NCBI GenBank assembly: GCA_919901915.1
Contig: CAKKQB010000041.1
Location: forward strand, 1-35,493
Source of the DNA: Omnitrophica bacterium GWA2_41_15
GTDB lineage: Bacteria; Omnitrophota; Gorgyraeia; Gygaellales; Profunditerraquicolaceae
Direction: 5' to 3'
Length of the DNA: 35,493 nt
The translations under genes were made by a program, and so were the position numbers. This document shows, piece by piece, positions 7,985-15,008 of this stretch. The notes below the pieces were generated by a model that was not told the DNA's origin, did not search any database, and saw only the letters and a program-made list of their open reading frames with translations. The number at the start of each line of letters is the position of its first letter. Position 1 is the stretch's first letter.

Positions 7985-8002
7985 TTTTTCAGGATAAACT
8001 AA

Positions 8003-9550
8003 TTAATCCTTACAGGTTATCAAGAAATTGGTTAAAATCTTCTTACCAAGCGCTTCCTTTCTCTCAACAGAAGCAAGATTTACAGATTTAAAAAATCCGG
8101 CAAAGTTACGATCCTCCTTTAAATTATTAAAAAACTGCCTTGCTGACAGATTTTCTTCTTCCGCGTTATCTAAATACACCGCGCCCTCAATGGTCAGCTC
8201 TTTCAAGCCTTGCTTCTGACTAAAAGAAAAACGAGTAAGCCATAGCCCTTCCGTAATCGCGCGGGGTATCACATCAAGCGGCTTGGTTAAATAAGGCTGT
8301 TTTTTTATGAGGTTATCCATATCTTCAATTTTTTTTAAGTACGCGGAATTCATAGTGTTTAACTCTTCATAACCTGCCTCCGAAGCTACTCCTGAAACCT
8401 TTAACCTCGCGCCTGTTATATCAATTAACTCTTTACGCGCAGGCTGAATAATGGAAACTCCCAGCCCCCAACCACCCAAACATATTAATAAAGCAAGCGC
8501 GATAATTTTAGAATTAAGCTTCAAGCCGGTAAATAAAAGCATTACATCTGCCGTGGATACCTTTTTTGCCGCGATTTTCTCAGGAACAACGGCTAATAAA
8601 TCAATTTTTATCCCTATCTTTATTGTCTTAAGCAAAGAAGCGGAATAGGCTTTAGTAAAACCCGAAGAATAAACGATCGGCCCTTTTACAAGGTTTGCCA
8701 CATCTACAGTTTTTACTGTTAAACCTATCTCCACAAAAAATCTTTCTAATTGCGACTGATAATCCTTGCCGCAGATAAGAAACATTTTCTGAATATCCCT
8801 GCCGGGAAATTTACGCCGATAATAATCTAAAGATACGCGAATCTCGGAATTTAGCTTCTCTAACGCAACATCTTGCTCCCCTATCTCTTCAACCTTCTCC
8901 GCTGCCCCTAAGCCGCCAAAAACGGTATAATCGCGGCTAAAAAGCGGAAAATCATTATCCAAAACCGTAAAATTAACTTCATCCTCTCCCTGATGGTCGA
9001 TGCACAACATAGCCGCGGTACCCTTAATTCGGGAATCAGCCATCTTTAAAACCCTTAAAACGCTAAAACCTGAATACTCGATTGAATTTAATTTAATATC
9101 TAACTGCTTAAACATAGATAAATAAGCGCTAAGTGTCTCTTTTTTTATTCCCATAAAAAAAACAAGATTGTTTCGTTTTGTTTTATCAGGCAATGCTTGA
9201 TATCCGGTAACCAAATCCTCTATTTTAAAAGGCATATATTTTCTAGCTTCAAAATTTACGGCGCTTGCTAATTCAGCGCGGCTTAACATAGGCATTTCAA
9301 AAGTACGTATAACTAAATCCTTGCCGGAAAGGCACAATGTCGCGTCTTTTGCCTCAATCTTGCCTCTCCTAAAGGCATCCCTAAAAAGAGTGACAATTTC
9401 ATCTGGCCTGGACGCGACTGACACCTTTTCCTCTAACTCGCCGGCAGAAATTGTCACTAAGGGAATCTGAATATTATTAATAAGCTTTCTGCCATTTGTT
9501 ACCACAACATCAATGAACTTAGGGCCAAAATATATACCTAAAGAATTCAT
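8003..9550 (-). CDS. pilM: PilM-PilN fusion protein
   Basis: This 515-residue protein joins two pilus components usually encoded separately. Residues 1-330 form a PilM-type actin-like ATPase domain (N-terminal GIYFGPKFIDVVVT, then FSVLRVLKMADSRIKGTAAMLCID). A single membrane helix follows at about 346-366 (SKIIALALLICLGGWGLGV). Residues 370-515 are a PilN-like periplasmic domain with a coiled-coil start. In separate systems PilM binds the short cytoplasmic tail of PilN, so the fusion would hold them in fixed 1:1 ratio. There is no stop or frameshift between the parts. The ribosome binding site is GAGAGGG. Next downstream is pilO. Confidence 0.88.
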   Translation of the reverse strand: MNSLGIYFGPKFIDVVVTNGRKLINNIQIPLVTISAGELEEKVSVASRPDEIVTLFRDAFRRGKIEAKDATLCLSGKDLVIRTFEMPMLSRAELASAVNFEARKYMPFKIEDLVTGYQALPDKTKRNNLVFFMGIKKETLSAYLSMFKQLDIKLNSIEYSGFSVLRVLKMADSRIKGTAAMLCIDHQGEDEVNFTVLDNDFPLFSRDYTVFGGLGAAEKVEEIGEQDVALEKLNSEIRVSLDYYRRKFPGRDIQKMFLICGKDYQSQLERFFVEIGLTVKTVDVANLVKGPIVYSSGFTKAYSASLLKTIKIGIKIDLLAVVPEKIAAKKVSTADVMLLFTGLKLNSKIIALALLICLGGWGLGVSIIQPARKELIDITGARLKVSGVASEAGYEELNTMNSAYLKKIEDMDNLIKKQPYLTKPLDVIPRAITEGLWLTRFSFSQKQGLKELTIEGAVYLDNAEEENLSARQFFNNLKEDRNFAGFFKSVNLASVERKEALGKKILTNFLITCKD

Positions 9551-9636
9551 TCCGCACCCTCTCTTTTATGTATAAATACTATTCTACGCATTTTAAAAAT
9601 ACAATTAAATTTAATGAGTTCGAAAAGATACGGAAT

Positions 9637-9828
9637 TTATTGGCCTTCCTCGCTTTTAGATAAACGTTTTCTGCTTTTTAGCCAATTATCCACATCTTTA
9701 CGATAAAATCTCCAGACCCCTCCGACTTTAATCCCGGAAATTTTCCCCTCATGCAACCAATTATATATGGTTTGTTTACGCAATCGTAAATAATTAGCCA
9801 ATTCGTCAATATCCATTAATTGCGCCAT
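9637..9828 (-). CDS. Excisionase-family helix-turn-helix protein
   Basis: This 63-residue protein is almost entirely one MerR/excisionase-like HTH domain (HTH_17): LMDIDELANYLRLRKQTIYNWLHEGKISGIKVGGVWRFYRKDVDNWL. Its role would be DNA binding, as a small regulator or accessory recombination factor. No integrase or phage gene is nearby and it sits at the head of the pilus block, so a transcriptional regulator of that block is more likely than a true excisionase. It has a strong ribosome binding site (GAGGAG) and its own promoter-like sequence upstream. Confidence 0.88.
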   Translation of the reverse strand: MAQLMDIDELANYLRLRKQTIYNWLHEGKISGIKVGGVWRFYRKDVDNWLKSRKRLSKSEEGQ

Positions 9829-9864
9829 AGTCTCCTCATGTTTAATTGATTTAACCTATTTTTA

Positions 9865-9892
9865 ATTAAAACATAAAATTTTACTTTGTCAA
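9865..9892 (-). promoter_or_regulatory. Promoter upstream of the HTH gene
   Basis: On the minus strand a perfect -35 TTGACA (9887-9892) is followed by a 16-nt spacer and TTTAAT (9865-9870). The region is A/T rich and lies about 37 nt before the HTH start codon. Confidence 0.6.
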
Positions 9893-9910
9893 GTCTTTTT
9901 TCTATATATT

Positions 9911-9993
9911 CTTACTTAAACTTACTTATAAGCTAAAACATCGTCGAGAAAAAGGTTTAAATCAAAACATATAATTTTATAATAAACTTACTT
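9911..9993. promoter_or_regulatory. Three AAGTAAG motifs upstream of the HTH promoter
   Basis: CTTACTT occurs at 9911-9917, 9921-9927 and 9987-9993 (AAGTAAG on the minus strand), in A/T-rich sequence just upstream of the -35 box. Two copies are 10 bp apart, about one helical turn. They could be an operator or activator site; this is inference from spacing only. Confidence 0.35.
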
Positions 9994-10011
9994 GTAATAC
10001 GTTAAATTAGG

Positions 10012-10162
10012 TTCTTTCGTAATTATGGTCATGAATCTCATAGGGGGCGGGTTTAAAACCCGCCCCTACGCGATAACCTACGTAATAATTCGGATAATTC
10101 GGATAATTCGGGCGAAAGGTGGCGAAAGGTGACTGTCACGCTCTTTGTGACTGTCACCTTTC
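10012..10162. repeat. Composite repeat gap: GGTTCTTTCGT element, GGGCGGG hairpin and REP-like hairpin
   Basis: This fills most of the 336-bp gap between the PilX-like and HTH genes. GGTTCTTTCGTAATTAT at 10012 matches element ends at 11624, 17914 and 34025/34225. A GGGCGGGT/ACCCGCCC hairpin followed by CCTACGCGA sits at about 10036-10075. GATAATTCG occurs three times in overlap around 10086-10110. A 39-bp hairpin with arms GAAAGGTGACTGTCAC and GTGACTGTCACCTTTC ends at 10162, directly after the PilX-like stop codon. No gene is seen. Confidence 0.7.
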
Positions 10163-10164
10163 TT

Positions 10165-10515
10165 TTACGGGGTATATGTATAATCAGTGGTAAGATTTAT
10201 TGTTCGAATGCCCGTGGCGTTGCGAGCGGTAATATTAATACTAACAACGTAGGGTATATCAGTATCATTAACCGTACAGCTTGCTTTACCAAGAGTATAA
10301 GGCGTCGTTGTTGTATCCCAATCTCCCGTACGCAGCCTGTCAAAAGCTAAATTCATCCCTGCTTGTAACGCGTAATAAGCCCGAATACGGTTTACTTGAT
10401 GATGAGTAAGCCGTGATTGACTTAAGGTAAGGCCCAAAATAATATTTACCAAAATAGTAACCATAAAAATAGCAGCTAAAACCACGAGCAAAACTACACC
10501 TTTTTCTCTTTTCAT
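10165..10515 (-). CDS. PilX/GspK-like minor pilin
   Basis: This 116-residue prepilin-like protein has leader MKREKG, then VVLLVVLAAIFMVTILVNIIL, and a downstream helix RIRAYYALQAGMNLAFDRLR that matches the PilX N-terminal pattern (…ALQAGMN… in place of the usual FQAAEAAL). It lacks Glu at +5, as GspK/PilX-type tip subunits often do. The C-terminal domain is short. The ATG before KREKG is chosen because the longer frame to 10584 only reads through a repeat hairpin. Almost identical 39-bp hairpins flank it (10124-10162 and 10551-10589). It probably works with the pilus genes downstream. Confidence 0.75.
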   Translation of the reverse strand: MKREKGVVLLVVLAAIFMVTILVNIILGLTLSQSRLTHHQVNRIRAYYALQAGMNLAFDRLRTGDWDTTTTPYTLGKASCTVNDTDIPYVVSINITARNATGIRTINLTTDYTYTP

Positions 10516-10550
10516 ATTTTCACTTTGGCTGTCCAAATTACATTTAATCA

Positions 10551-10589
10551 GAAAGGTGGCTGTCACGCTCTTTGTGACTGTCACCTTTC
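10551..10589. repeat. REP-like hairpin, second copy
   Basis: This differs at a single base (GGCTGTCAC instead of GACTGTCAC) from the 39-bp hairpin at 10124-10162. It lies between the winged-helix gene and the PilX-like gene. GGTGACTGTCACC-type palindromes are typical of REP families mobilised by Y1/RAYT transposases elsewhere; no such gene is in this window. Confidence 0.8.
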
Positions 10590-10605
10590 TCCTTGCGATG
10601 TCGCA

Positions 10606-10806
10606 TTACTTTCTTAAACTTATCTTATATCCATTTTCAATCTGCACAACAATAACGTGCCCTTCCCTGGCAAGCCAACCCAAACTCATAAGCACGTTAT
10701 CATGCGGCTTATCTATCCCCTTGAACAAGTCAGACAAAAGAACTTCACCGTGTTGATCCAAATAATGCCAAATTTCACCCGCGACTATACCTATCTCTGT
10801 AATCAT
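10606..10806 (-). CDS. Small winged-helix protein (DUF2582-like)
   Basis: This 66-residue protein is a single predicted winged-helix domain: an N-terminal helix IGIVAGEIWHYLDQHG, LLSDLFKGI, a recognition-type helix DNVLMSLGWLAREGHV, and a wing IVVQIENGYKISL. It resembles the DUF2582 winged-helix family. It could be a DNA-binding regulator or an adaptor; the target is unknown. It has a good ribosome binding site (GGAGGG) and a well-formed promoter, so it is likely its own transcription unit, possibly continuing into the PilX-like gene. Confidence 0.78.
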   Translation of the reverse strand: MITEIGIVAGEIWHYLDQHGEVLLSDLFKGIDKPHDNVLMSLGWLAREGHVIVVQIENGYKISLRK

Positions 10807-10825
10807 TTGTCCCTCCTTTAAAATT

Positions 10826-10854
10826 ATCTTACAAAAGAATAACTATCCTGTCAA
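10826..10854 (-). promoter_or_regulatory. Sigma70-type promoter of the winged-helix gene
   Basis: On the minus strand a perfect -35 TTGACA (10849-10854) lies 17 nt from TAAGAT (10826-10831). The predicted start near 10819 leaves a short leader containing GGAGGG. Confidence 0.65.
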
Positions 10855-10884
10855 GGAAAATCGCAAACCAAAAAGCTGATGAAT

Positions 10885-11020
10885 CAAGCCCCTACGACCG
10901 AGGGCGAAATGCCCGAGGAAGTGCCGCGCCAAACTGCTTGGCGAATCCGTCATGTTTTATGGCTGGAATTCGTGGTAATTCGTATTTTGATTCGTGGTAA
11001 TTCGTGTCAAGTAATGGCAC
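10885..11020. repeat. Palindromic element at the end of the truncated TonB-like gene
   Basis: Positions 10896-10950 contain two hairpins: GGGC-GAAAT-GCCC, and CGCCAA-ACTGC-TTGGCG. A diverged copy with the same layout lies inside argD at 30427-30480. Next to it, 10970-11013 carries ATTCGTGGTAATTCGTRT units, a second repeat type. Together they take up the space where the rest of a tonB gene would be expected. Confidence 0.65.
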
Positions 11021-11158
11021 GATCTGGCCCCAAAACCTTACGCAAGAAAAATTTGCTCGTGGAATTTTATTCCCAAAAGAAAAACCGAAAATACTAAAAA
11101 TAACAAGATGCCCGGATAATGAAACAAGAATCGACTTTTTTAATGTATCTGGAATCAT
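10892..11158 (-). pseudogene. Truncated TonB-like protein
   Basis: The open frame begins 32 bp after exbD. Its first 45-50 residues look like the start of an energy-transducing TonB-family protein: a short cytoplasmic end, one hydrophobic segment ILVSLSGHLVIFSIFGFSF, then NKIPRANFSCVRFWGQIVP. From about 11020 downward it reads through repeat DNA (residues from DTNYHESKYELPRI onward) and stops, with no proline-rich linker or C-terminal receptor-binding domain. I therefore read it as a tonB gene cut short by a repeat insertion or associated deletion. A short membrane protein that still works cannot be excluded. Confidence 0.55.
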
Positions 11159-11190
11159 TTTTTATCCGCGTGTATTCGTATTCCCCAAAA

Positions 11191-11592
11191 TTATTCCTGA
11201 TTAGTGGCAATGTTTACTTGACTGATGCCCAAATCCCTGGCCATATCCCAAATTTCCACCACTCTTCCCAATGACGCGCGCTTATCAGCCTTAATTAAAA
11301 TCGATTGATTTCTTTTGACTGCTTGAACAAACAATTTTTTTAACTCCCGCGTAGTTACAACTTTACCATTTAGGTAAATTACGCTTTCACTAGTAATCAA
11401 TATCTCTATATTCTCAAGGGTCACCACTTCACTGGTTACCGCCTTAGGCAAATTCACTTTTATTCCCGGCTGTATCAAGAAACTTGATGTAAGCATAAAA
11501 AATATTAACAGTTGGAAAACGACATCTATAAGAGGCGCAATGTCTATCTGCTTAAGCCCGTGCTCTAATTCCATACGTCCTTTAAAGCGCAT
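11191..11592 (-). CDS. exbD: ExbD/TolR-family proton channel subunit
   Basis: This 133-residue protein has a short cytoplasmic N-terminus, one membrane helix with the conserved channel aspartate (APLIDVVFQLLIFFMLTSSF, Asp23) and a periplasmic domain containing VNLPKA and the family-typical ILIKADKRASLGRVVEIWDMARDLGI. With ExbB it uses the proton gradient to drive a TonB- or TolA-like partner across the periplasm. The ribosome binding site is AAGGAG. It follows exbB after a 134-bp gap that contains a repeat, and precedes the truncated TonB-like gene. Confidence 0.93.
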   Translation of the reverse strand: MRFKGRMELEHGLKQIDIAPLIDVVFQLLIFFMLTSSFLIQPGIKVNLPKAVTSEVVTLENIEILITSESVIYLNGKVVTTRELKKLFVQAVKRNQSILIKADKRASLGRVVEIWDMARDLGISQVNIATNQE

Positions 11593-11623
11593 CTAATACT
11601 CCTTTATTAGTGGTTAATATACG

Positions 11624-11712
11624 GTTCTTTCGTATTTATTGTGGACATAGTCTCGAATTTAATAACCAACAAAGGGCGGGCAAGCCCGCCCCTACGCGAC
11701 GATTCGTAATGA
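11624..11712. repeat. GGTTCTTTCGT element with GGGCGGG hairpin between exbB and exbD
   Basis: GGTTCTTTCGTATTTATTGT begins at 11624 and is followed by an AAATTCGA-rich stretch, then GGGCGGGCAAGCCCGCCCC and TACGCGA. The order (GGTTCTTTCGT, GGGCGGG hairpin, CCTACGCGA) is the same as at 10012-10075. It splits exbB from exbD, which are usually adjacent. Confidence 0.65.
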
Positions 11713-11726
11713 CGGCTAACCTCTAA

Positions 11727-12359
11727 TTATTCCGTTAAAAAATTCACCAACTCCGTCGATGCCCTCTCCATCTCCAAAATAAAACTATTCACGCGATTAA
11801 CCAAATAATTATAAGCTACAAACATCGGTATCGCCACAACTAAGCCTGCCACAGTCGTTAATAACGCTTCCCATATGCCGCCGGCCAAATCACCGGGAGA
11901 CACCGGATGAAAACTTGAGGATTTAGCCTGAATAGTCTGAAAACATCTGACCATCCCGGTAACTGTTCCCAGAAGCCCTAGGAGCGGCGAGATATGCGCT
12001 ATAGTTGCCAAAGCGGAAAGGTTTCTCTCTGTGCGGGGAATCTCATACAATGAAGCATCCTCAATAGCCTCTATGATCTGCTGCCGCGGGCGGTCATACT
12101 TTAAAATCCCTGCTTTTAATATATTTGAAATAGGACTTTTGACGTTATCGCAAATCAAAAGGGCCTCTTTTATGTCATGGCGTTTCATCTTATCAAAAAT
12201 TTTGACTAAAAAATCATGCGTGCATATTTTTATCTTACGCAGATACAAAAATTTTTCTATGATTATCGCCACGCCCCATACAGAACACAAAAGTATCGGC
12301 CACATTACCGGCCCACCCGCTAAAAATGTCTGCCACATGCTCATTTTGTAAAGATCCAT
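11727..12359 (-). CDS. exbB: ExbB/TolQ/MotA-family proton channel protein
   Basis: This 210-residue protein has three membrane segments (about 15-38, 115-137 and 160-183) and the diagnostic ISPLLGLLGTVTGMVRCFQTI at the start of the second. A large cytoplasmic loop separates helices 1 and 2. It forms the pentameric stator core around ExbD helices. A strong ribosome binding site (GAGGAGGAG) fixes the ATG at 12359. It starts 46 bp after the TPR gene and is probably cotranscribed with it. ExbB and TolQ cannot be separated on sequence alone; the partner fragment downstream favours a TonB-type system. Confidence 0.93.
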   Translation of the reverse strand: MDLYKMSMWQTFLAGGPVMWPILLCSVWGVAIIIEKFLYLRKIKICTHDFLVKIFDKMKRHDIKEALLICDNVKSPISNILKAGILKYDRPRQQIIEAIEDASLYEIPRTERNLSALATIAHISPLLGLLGTVTGMVRCFQTIQAKSSSFHPVSPGDLAGGIWEALLTTVAGLVVAIPMFVAYNYLVNRVNSFILEMERASTELVNFLTE

Positions 12360-12379
12360 TTTTCTCCTCCTCTAGAATT

Positions 12380-12404
12380 CTAACTTAGCCTTAACCTTAG
12401 CCTT
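12380..12404. repeat. CTTAGCCTTAACC short array before exbB
   Basis: A short degenerate run of 6-bp units (CTTAGC, CTTAAC, CTTAGC) sits between the TPR stop and the exbB ribosome binding site. The same unit type forms the longer array at 22940-22986. Confidence 0.5.
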
Positions 12405-12405
12405 T

Positions 12406-14985
12406 CTATTTCACATTCGCCCCAATCCACTCTATCCTTTCCTGCGCGTATTTTGCTTCCTCAACATTCATTGAAATAATTCTTTTATAAATATCCTGCG
12501 CCTCTTTAAATCTTTCTTTATCCTCGTATATCTTAGCTGCCCTCAAAAGCGCTTTCACCACTAAAACATTATTTTCTGAATAAAGATATACCACCTTTAA
12601 ATACCCCTCTACGGCTTCCTCGAAACTATTCTTTGCCTCAAAAACAGAAGCTATTCTAAATTGCAATAACGCCATTTCTTTTACCGGCGCCAGCTCAAGC
12701 CCTTTACGATAAAAATCCAAGGCTTCATCATATTTATTTGCCGCTGAGAAAAGATCCGCCATCTTCGGATAGATAAAGCCGCTAAGATTAGGATATTTCT
12801 TAATAGTATCACTATACGCTGTCAAAGCAATATCCGGTTTATTAAGCTTTGTCCATACACCCGCGATAGCGACAGCGGCCTGGCCGCTAAGATCAGCCCT
12901 GTCCAATTCGAGAACTTTCTTAAAATTCCTTATGGCATCTTCATACATGGATCTCTCTTCATCAATCGAACCTAACGCGTAATAAACATCAGGAACCAAA
13001 GAGCTCTTCGGAAAATCCTGAATCAAAGAAGAAAAATATCTCTTAGACATAACTAGATCGTTGTGCCGATAATAATATTCTCCTAACCACCACAAAATCT
13101 CGGCAGTAAGACTTGAATCAGGATATTTGGAACGCAGGCGCTTAAACCTTAGCATAGCTTGCTTCTCATCGCCCATCTGATAAAAACAATCAGCTATCTC
13201 GTATTCAGCTTTCTGAAGAAGCTCGATATTATCAGCGCAAAAGCGAACAATATTTTTAAATGCCTCCATAGCAGCGCTATACAACCCAAGATTATAAAGG
13301 CTGGTTCCCAAAAGATATAGCGCCTGCGGCCTTAAACTACTATCTTTAAATTCATTCTGAAATTTTCCAAAGGCATCTTTGCTTGAATTATAATCCTGCT
13401 TCTCAAAATAAGCCAAACCCAAGGCATAAGCGGCGTCATCTAAAAGCTTTGATTCAGGATAATTTTTCTTAAGGGTTAAAAAACTCAAAATCGCGCCATC
13501 GTAATTCATTGCCTTAATCAAAGTAAGGCCCAGCTGATATTGCACGTAATCACTATAAGAACTATCAGGATATTCCTTTAATATGGTATCGTAAGCGCCT
13601 TGCGCTTTAGTAAAATCACCCGAACCAAGGTAAGCGTCACCTATCTGGCAAAGCGCGCTAATCTTAACAACCTTATCATCAGTAGTTTTAACTATTTTTC
13701 TAAACTCTTCAATCGCGTTTTTAAACTCCCCTTGTTTTAGATAAGACCAACCTAAACCGTAATACATTTTATCTATTATTTCTCCGGCAACAACCTTCTT
13801 AACCGCCGCGTTCAAGCCTTCCTTATATACATTTATCGCTTGGGAATAATCGCCCAAATTATAAAACGCGTCCGCCTTTCCAAGATACGCCTGCGTTAGG
13901 ACCTGCGGATCAGTGGTAGTTTCGAGTAACCCAGCATAAAGCTGTAACGCTTCAAAAACATGATTGGTTTCAAACTTTAACATAGCCTTACCCAGCGATA
14001 AAACATCTAAATCTCTGCCCTCCAAACCCTTTACCTTAACTTGAGAAAAAATATCCTGAGCCTCATCGTATTTCTTTAACTTAAGAAGGGACCAAGCCAT
14101 TCCAAGTTTAGACAATACCTGAATTCTTTCATCAGAGCTATTAGCAATGGCCTTGGAATAAGCGCCTAAAGATTCAGCAAAATTCCCCAAATAATAATCA
14201 GCTTCCGCGATATAAAAATACAGGCTCGCCATAATAACAGGATCTTTAGAATATGCCTTAAGCCCCGCGGAAACTTTTTCTTTTAAACCAACATAATCCT
14301 TTAAATTATAGAGGCATTCAATTAGCTTAAATCGGGCATCCTCTGTCTGGATCTGTTTATGATATTTTTCTTCTACTATCTTAAAATAAGAAATAGCCTG
14401 TTTAAAATCGCGCTCCTGAAATGAGCACCAACCTAATGAATAATAAGCAAGAGGCGCGTAAGAAGAATTGGGAAACTCATTAATAAGCATCTTATAATAC
14501 GCTGATGCCTTGTTAAAATTATTTCCCTTAAAATGCAATTCGGCAATCCAGTAAAAAAGAGAATCTTTAATCTTCCCAACAACAGGCTCCTTTAATAGCT
14601 CTTCAAATTTGTTTAAAGCATCCAAAAATCTATTTTGGTAAAAATAACATTTCCCAATAATGAAGTTAGCTTCCTGCGCCTTGACAGAATCAGGATAATT
14701 TTTTAAAAATCTTTCCAAAAGGCCCAAGCTTACGTCATAAAATTTATCATCAAATGCCTTTTTCGCGACATACAACGATTCCTGCTCTTTGTCTACCTCT
14801 TGAGCAAAGGAGGAAACGCGAAACGCAAACACCAAAACACAGATAGCAACCATCAAGAAAAAAAGTGTTTTAACGGATAGCGGATAGCGAATAGCGTTTA
14901 ACTTATCGCGTCCTATACGCTCTACGCTATACGCTCCACGCTCATCTTGCTCTACGCTATATACTCGACGTTTAAATTTCATCAT
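12406..14985 (-). CDS. Large exported tetratricopeptide-repeat protein
   Basis: This 859-residue protein is almost all TPR units from about residue 65 to the end, many with the signature A-YxLGxxYxxxxDYxxAIxxFxxxLKxYPDS. Such proteins scaffold complexes in the periplasm or at the outer membrane. The N-terminus has a signal-peptide-like core (KTLFFLMVAICVLVFAF, then SSFAQE), but its n-region is extended by about 31 residues (8-38) encoded by GCGTATAGC-type repeats. With uvrA 23 bp upstream and exbB 46 bp downstream, it probably belongs to the exb unit, perhaps as the outer-membrane-side partner; similar TPR proteins accompany Tol/Exb loci. No ribosome binding site is visible before the ATG pair at 14982-14985. 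The exact function is unknown. Confidence 0.85.
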   Translation of the reverse strand: MMKFKRRVYSVEQDERGAYSVERIGRDKLNAIRYPLSVKTLFFLMVAICVLVFAFRVSSFAQEVDKEQESLYVAKKAFDDKFYDVSLGLLERFLKNYPDSVKAQEANFIIGKCYFYQNRFLDALNKFEELLKEPVVGKIKDSLFYWIAELHFKGNNFNKASAYYKMLINEFPNSSYAPLAYYSLGWCSFQERDFKQAISYFKIVEEKYHKQIQTEDARFKLIECLYNLKDYVGLKEKVSAGLKAYSKDPVIMASLYFYIAEADYYLGNFAESLGAYSKAIANSSDERIQVLSKLGMAWSLLKLKKYDEAQDIFSQVKVKGLEGRDLDVLSLGKAMLKFETNHVFEALQLYAGLLETTTDPQVLTQAYLGKADAFYNLGDYSQAINVYKEGLNAAVKKVVAGEIIDKMYYGLGWSYLKQGEFKNAIEEFRKIVKTTDDKVVKISALCQIGDAYLGSGDFTKAQGAYDTILKEYPDSSYSDYVQYQLGLTLIKAMNYDGAILSFLTLKKNYPESKLLDDAAYALGLAYFEKQDYNSSKDAFGKFQNEFKDSSLRPQALYLLGTSLYNLGLYSAAMEAFKNIVRFCADNIELLQKAEYEIADCFYQMGDEKQAMLRFKRLRSKYPDSSLTAEILWWLGEYYYRHNDLVMSKRYFSSLIQDFPKSSLVPDVYYALGSIDEERSMYEDAIRNFKKVLELDRADLSGQAAVAIAGVWTKLNKPDIALTAYSDTIKKYPNLSGFIYPKMADLFSAANKYDEALDFYRKGLELAPVKEMALLQFRIASVFEAKNSFEEAVEGYLKVVYLYSENNVLVVKALLRAAKIYEDKERFKEAQDIYKRIISMNVEEAKYAQERIEWIGANVK
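14872..14964. repeat. TAGCG/CGCTA repeat inside the TPR gene start
   Basis: The run contains AGCGGATAGCGAATAGCG followed by inverted units (TACGCTCTACGCTATACGCT), so it can form a long hairpin. It is translated in frame as residues 8-38 (YSVEQDERGAYSVE, then LNAIRYPLSV) between the basic start and the hydrophobic core of the signal peptide. Confidence 0.75.
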
Positions 14986-15008
14986 TTGTCATTAACTATA
15001 TCACTTCT

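Noticed and set aside
9637-10165. Prophage or integrative element marked by the excisionase-like gene
   Set aside because: No integrase, phage structural gene, tRNA or attachment-site repeat is present. The HTH family is widespread outside phages.
10165-10584. Longer start for the PilX-like gene (MTVTKSVTATFLI)
   Set aside because: The extension is translated from the flanking 39-bp hairpin. The prepilin leader MKREKG begins at 10515.
10879-11204. Plus-strand open frames over the tonB remnant
   Set aside because: Both contain repeat DNA and show no domain, ribosome binding site or plausible protein features.
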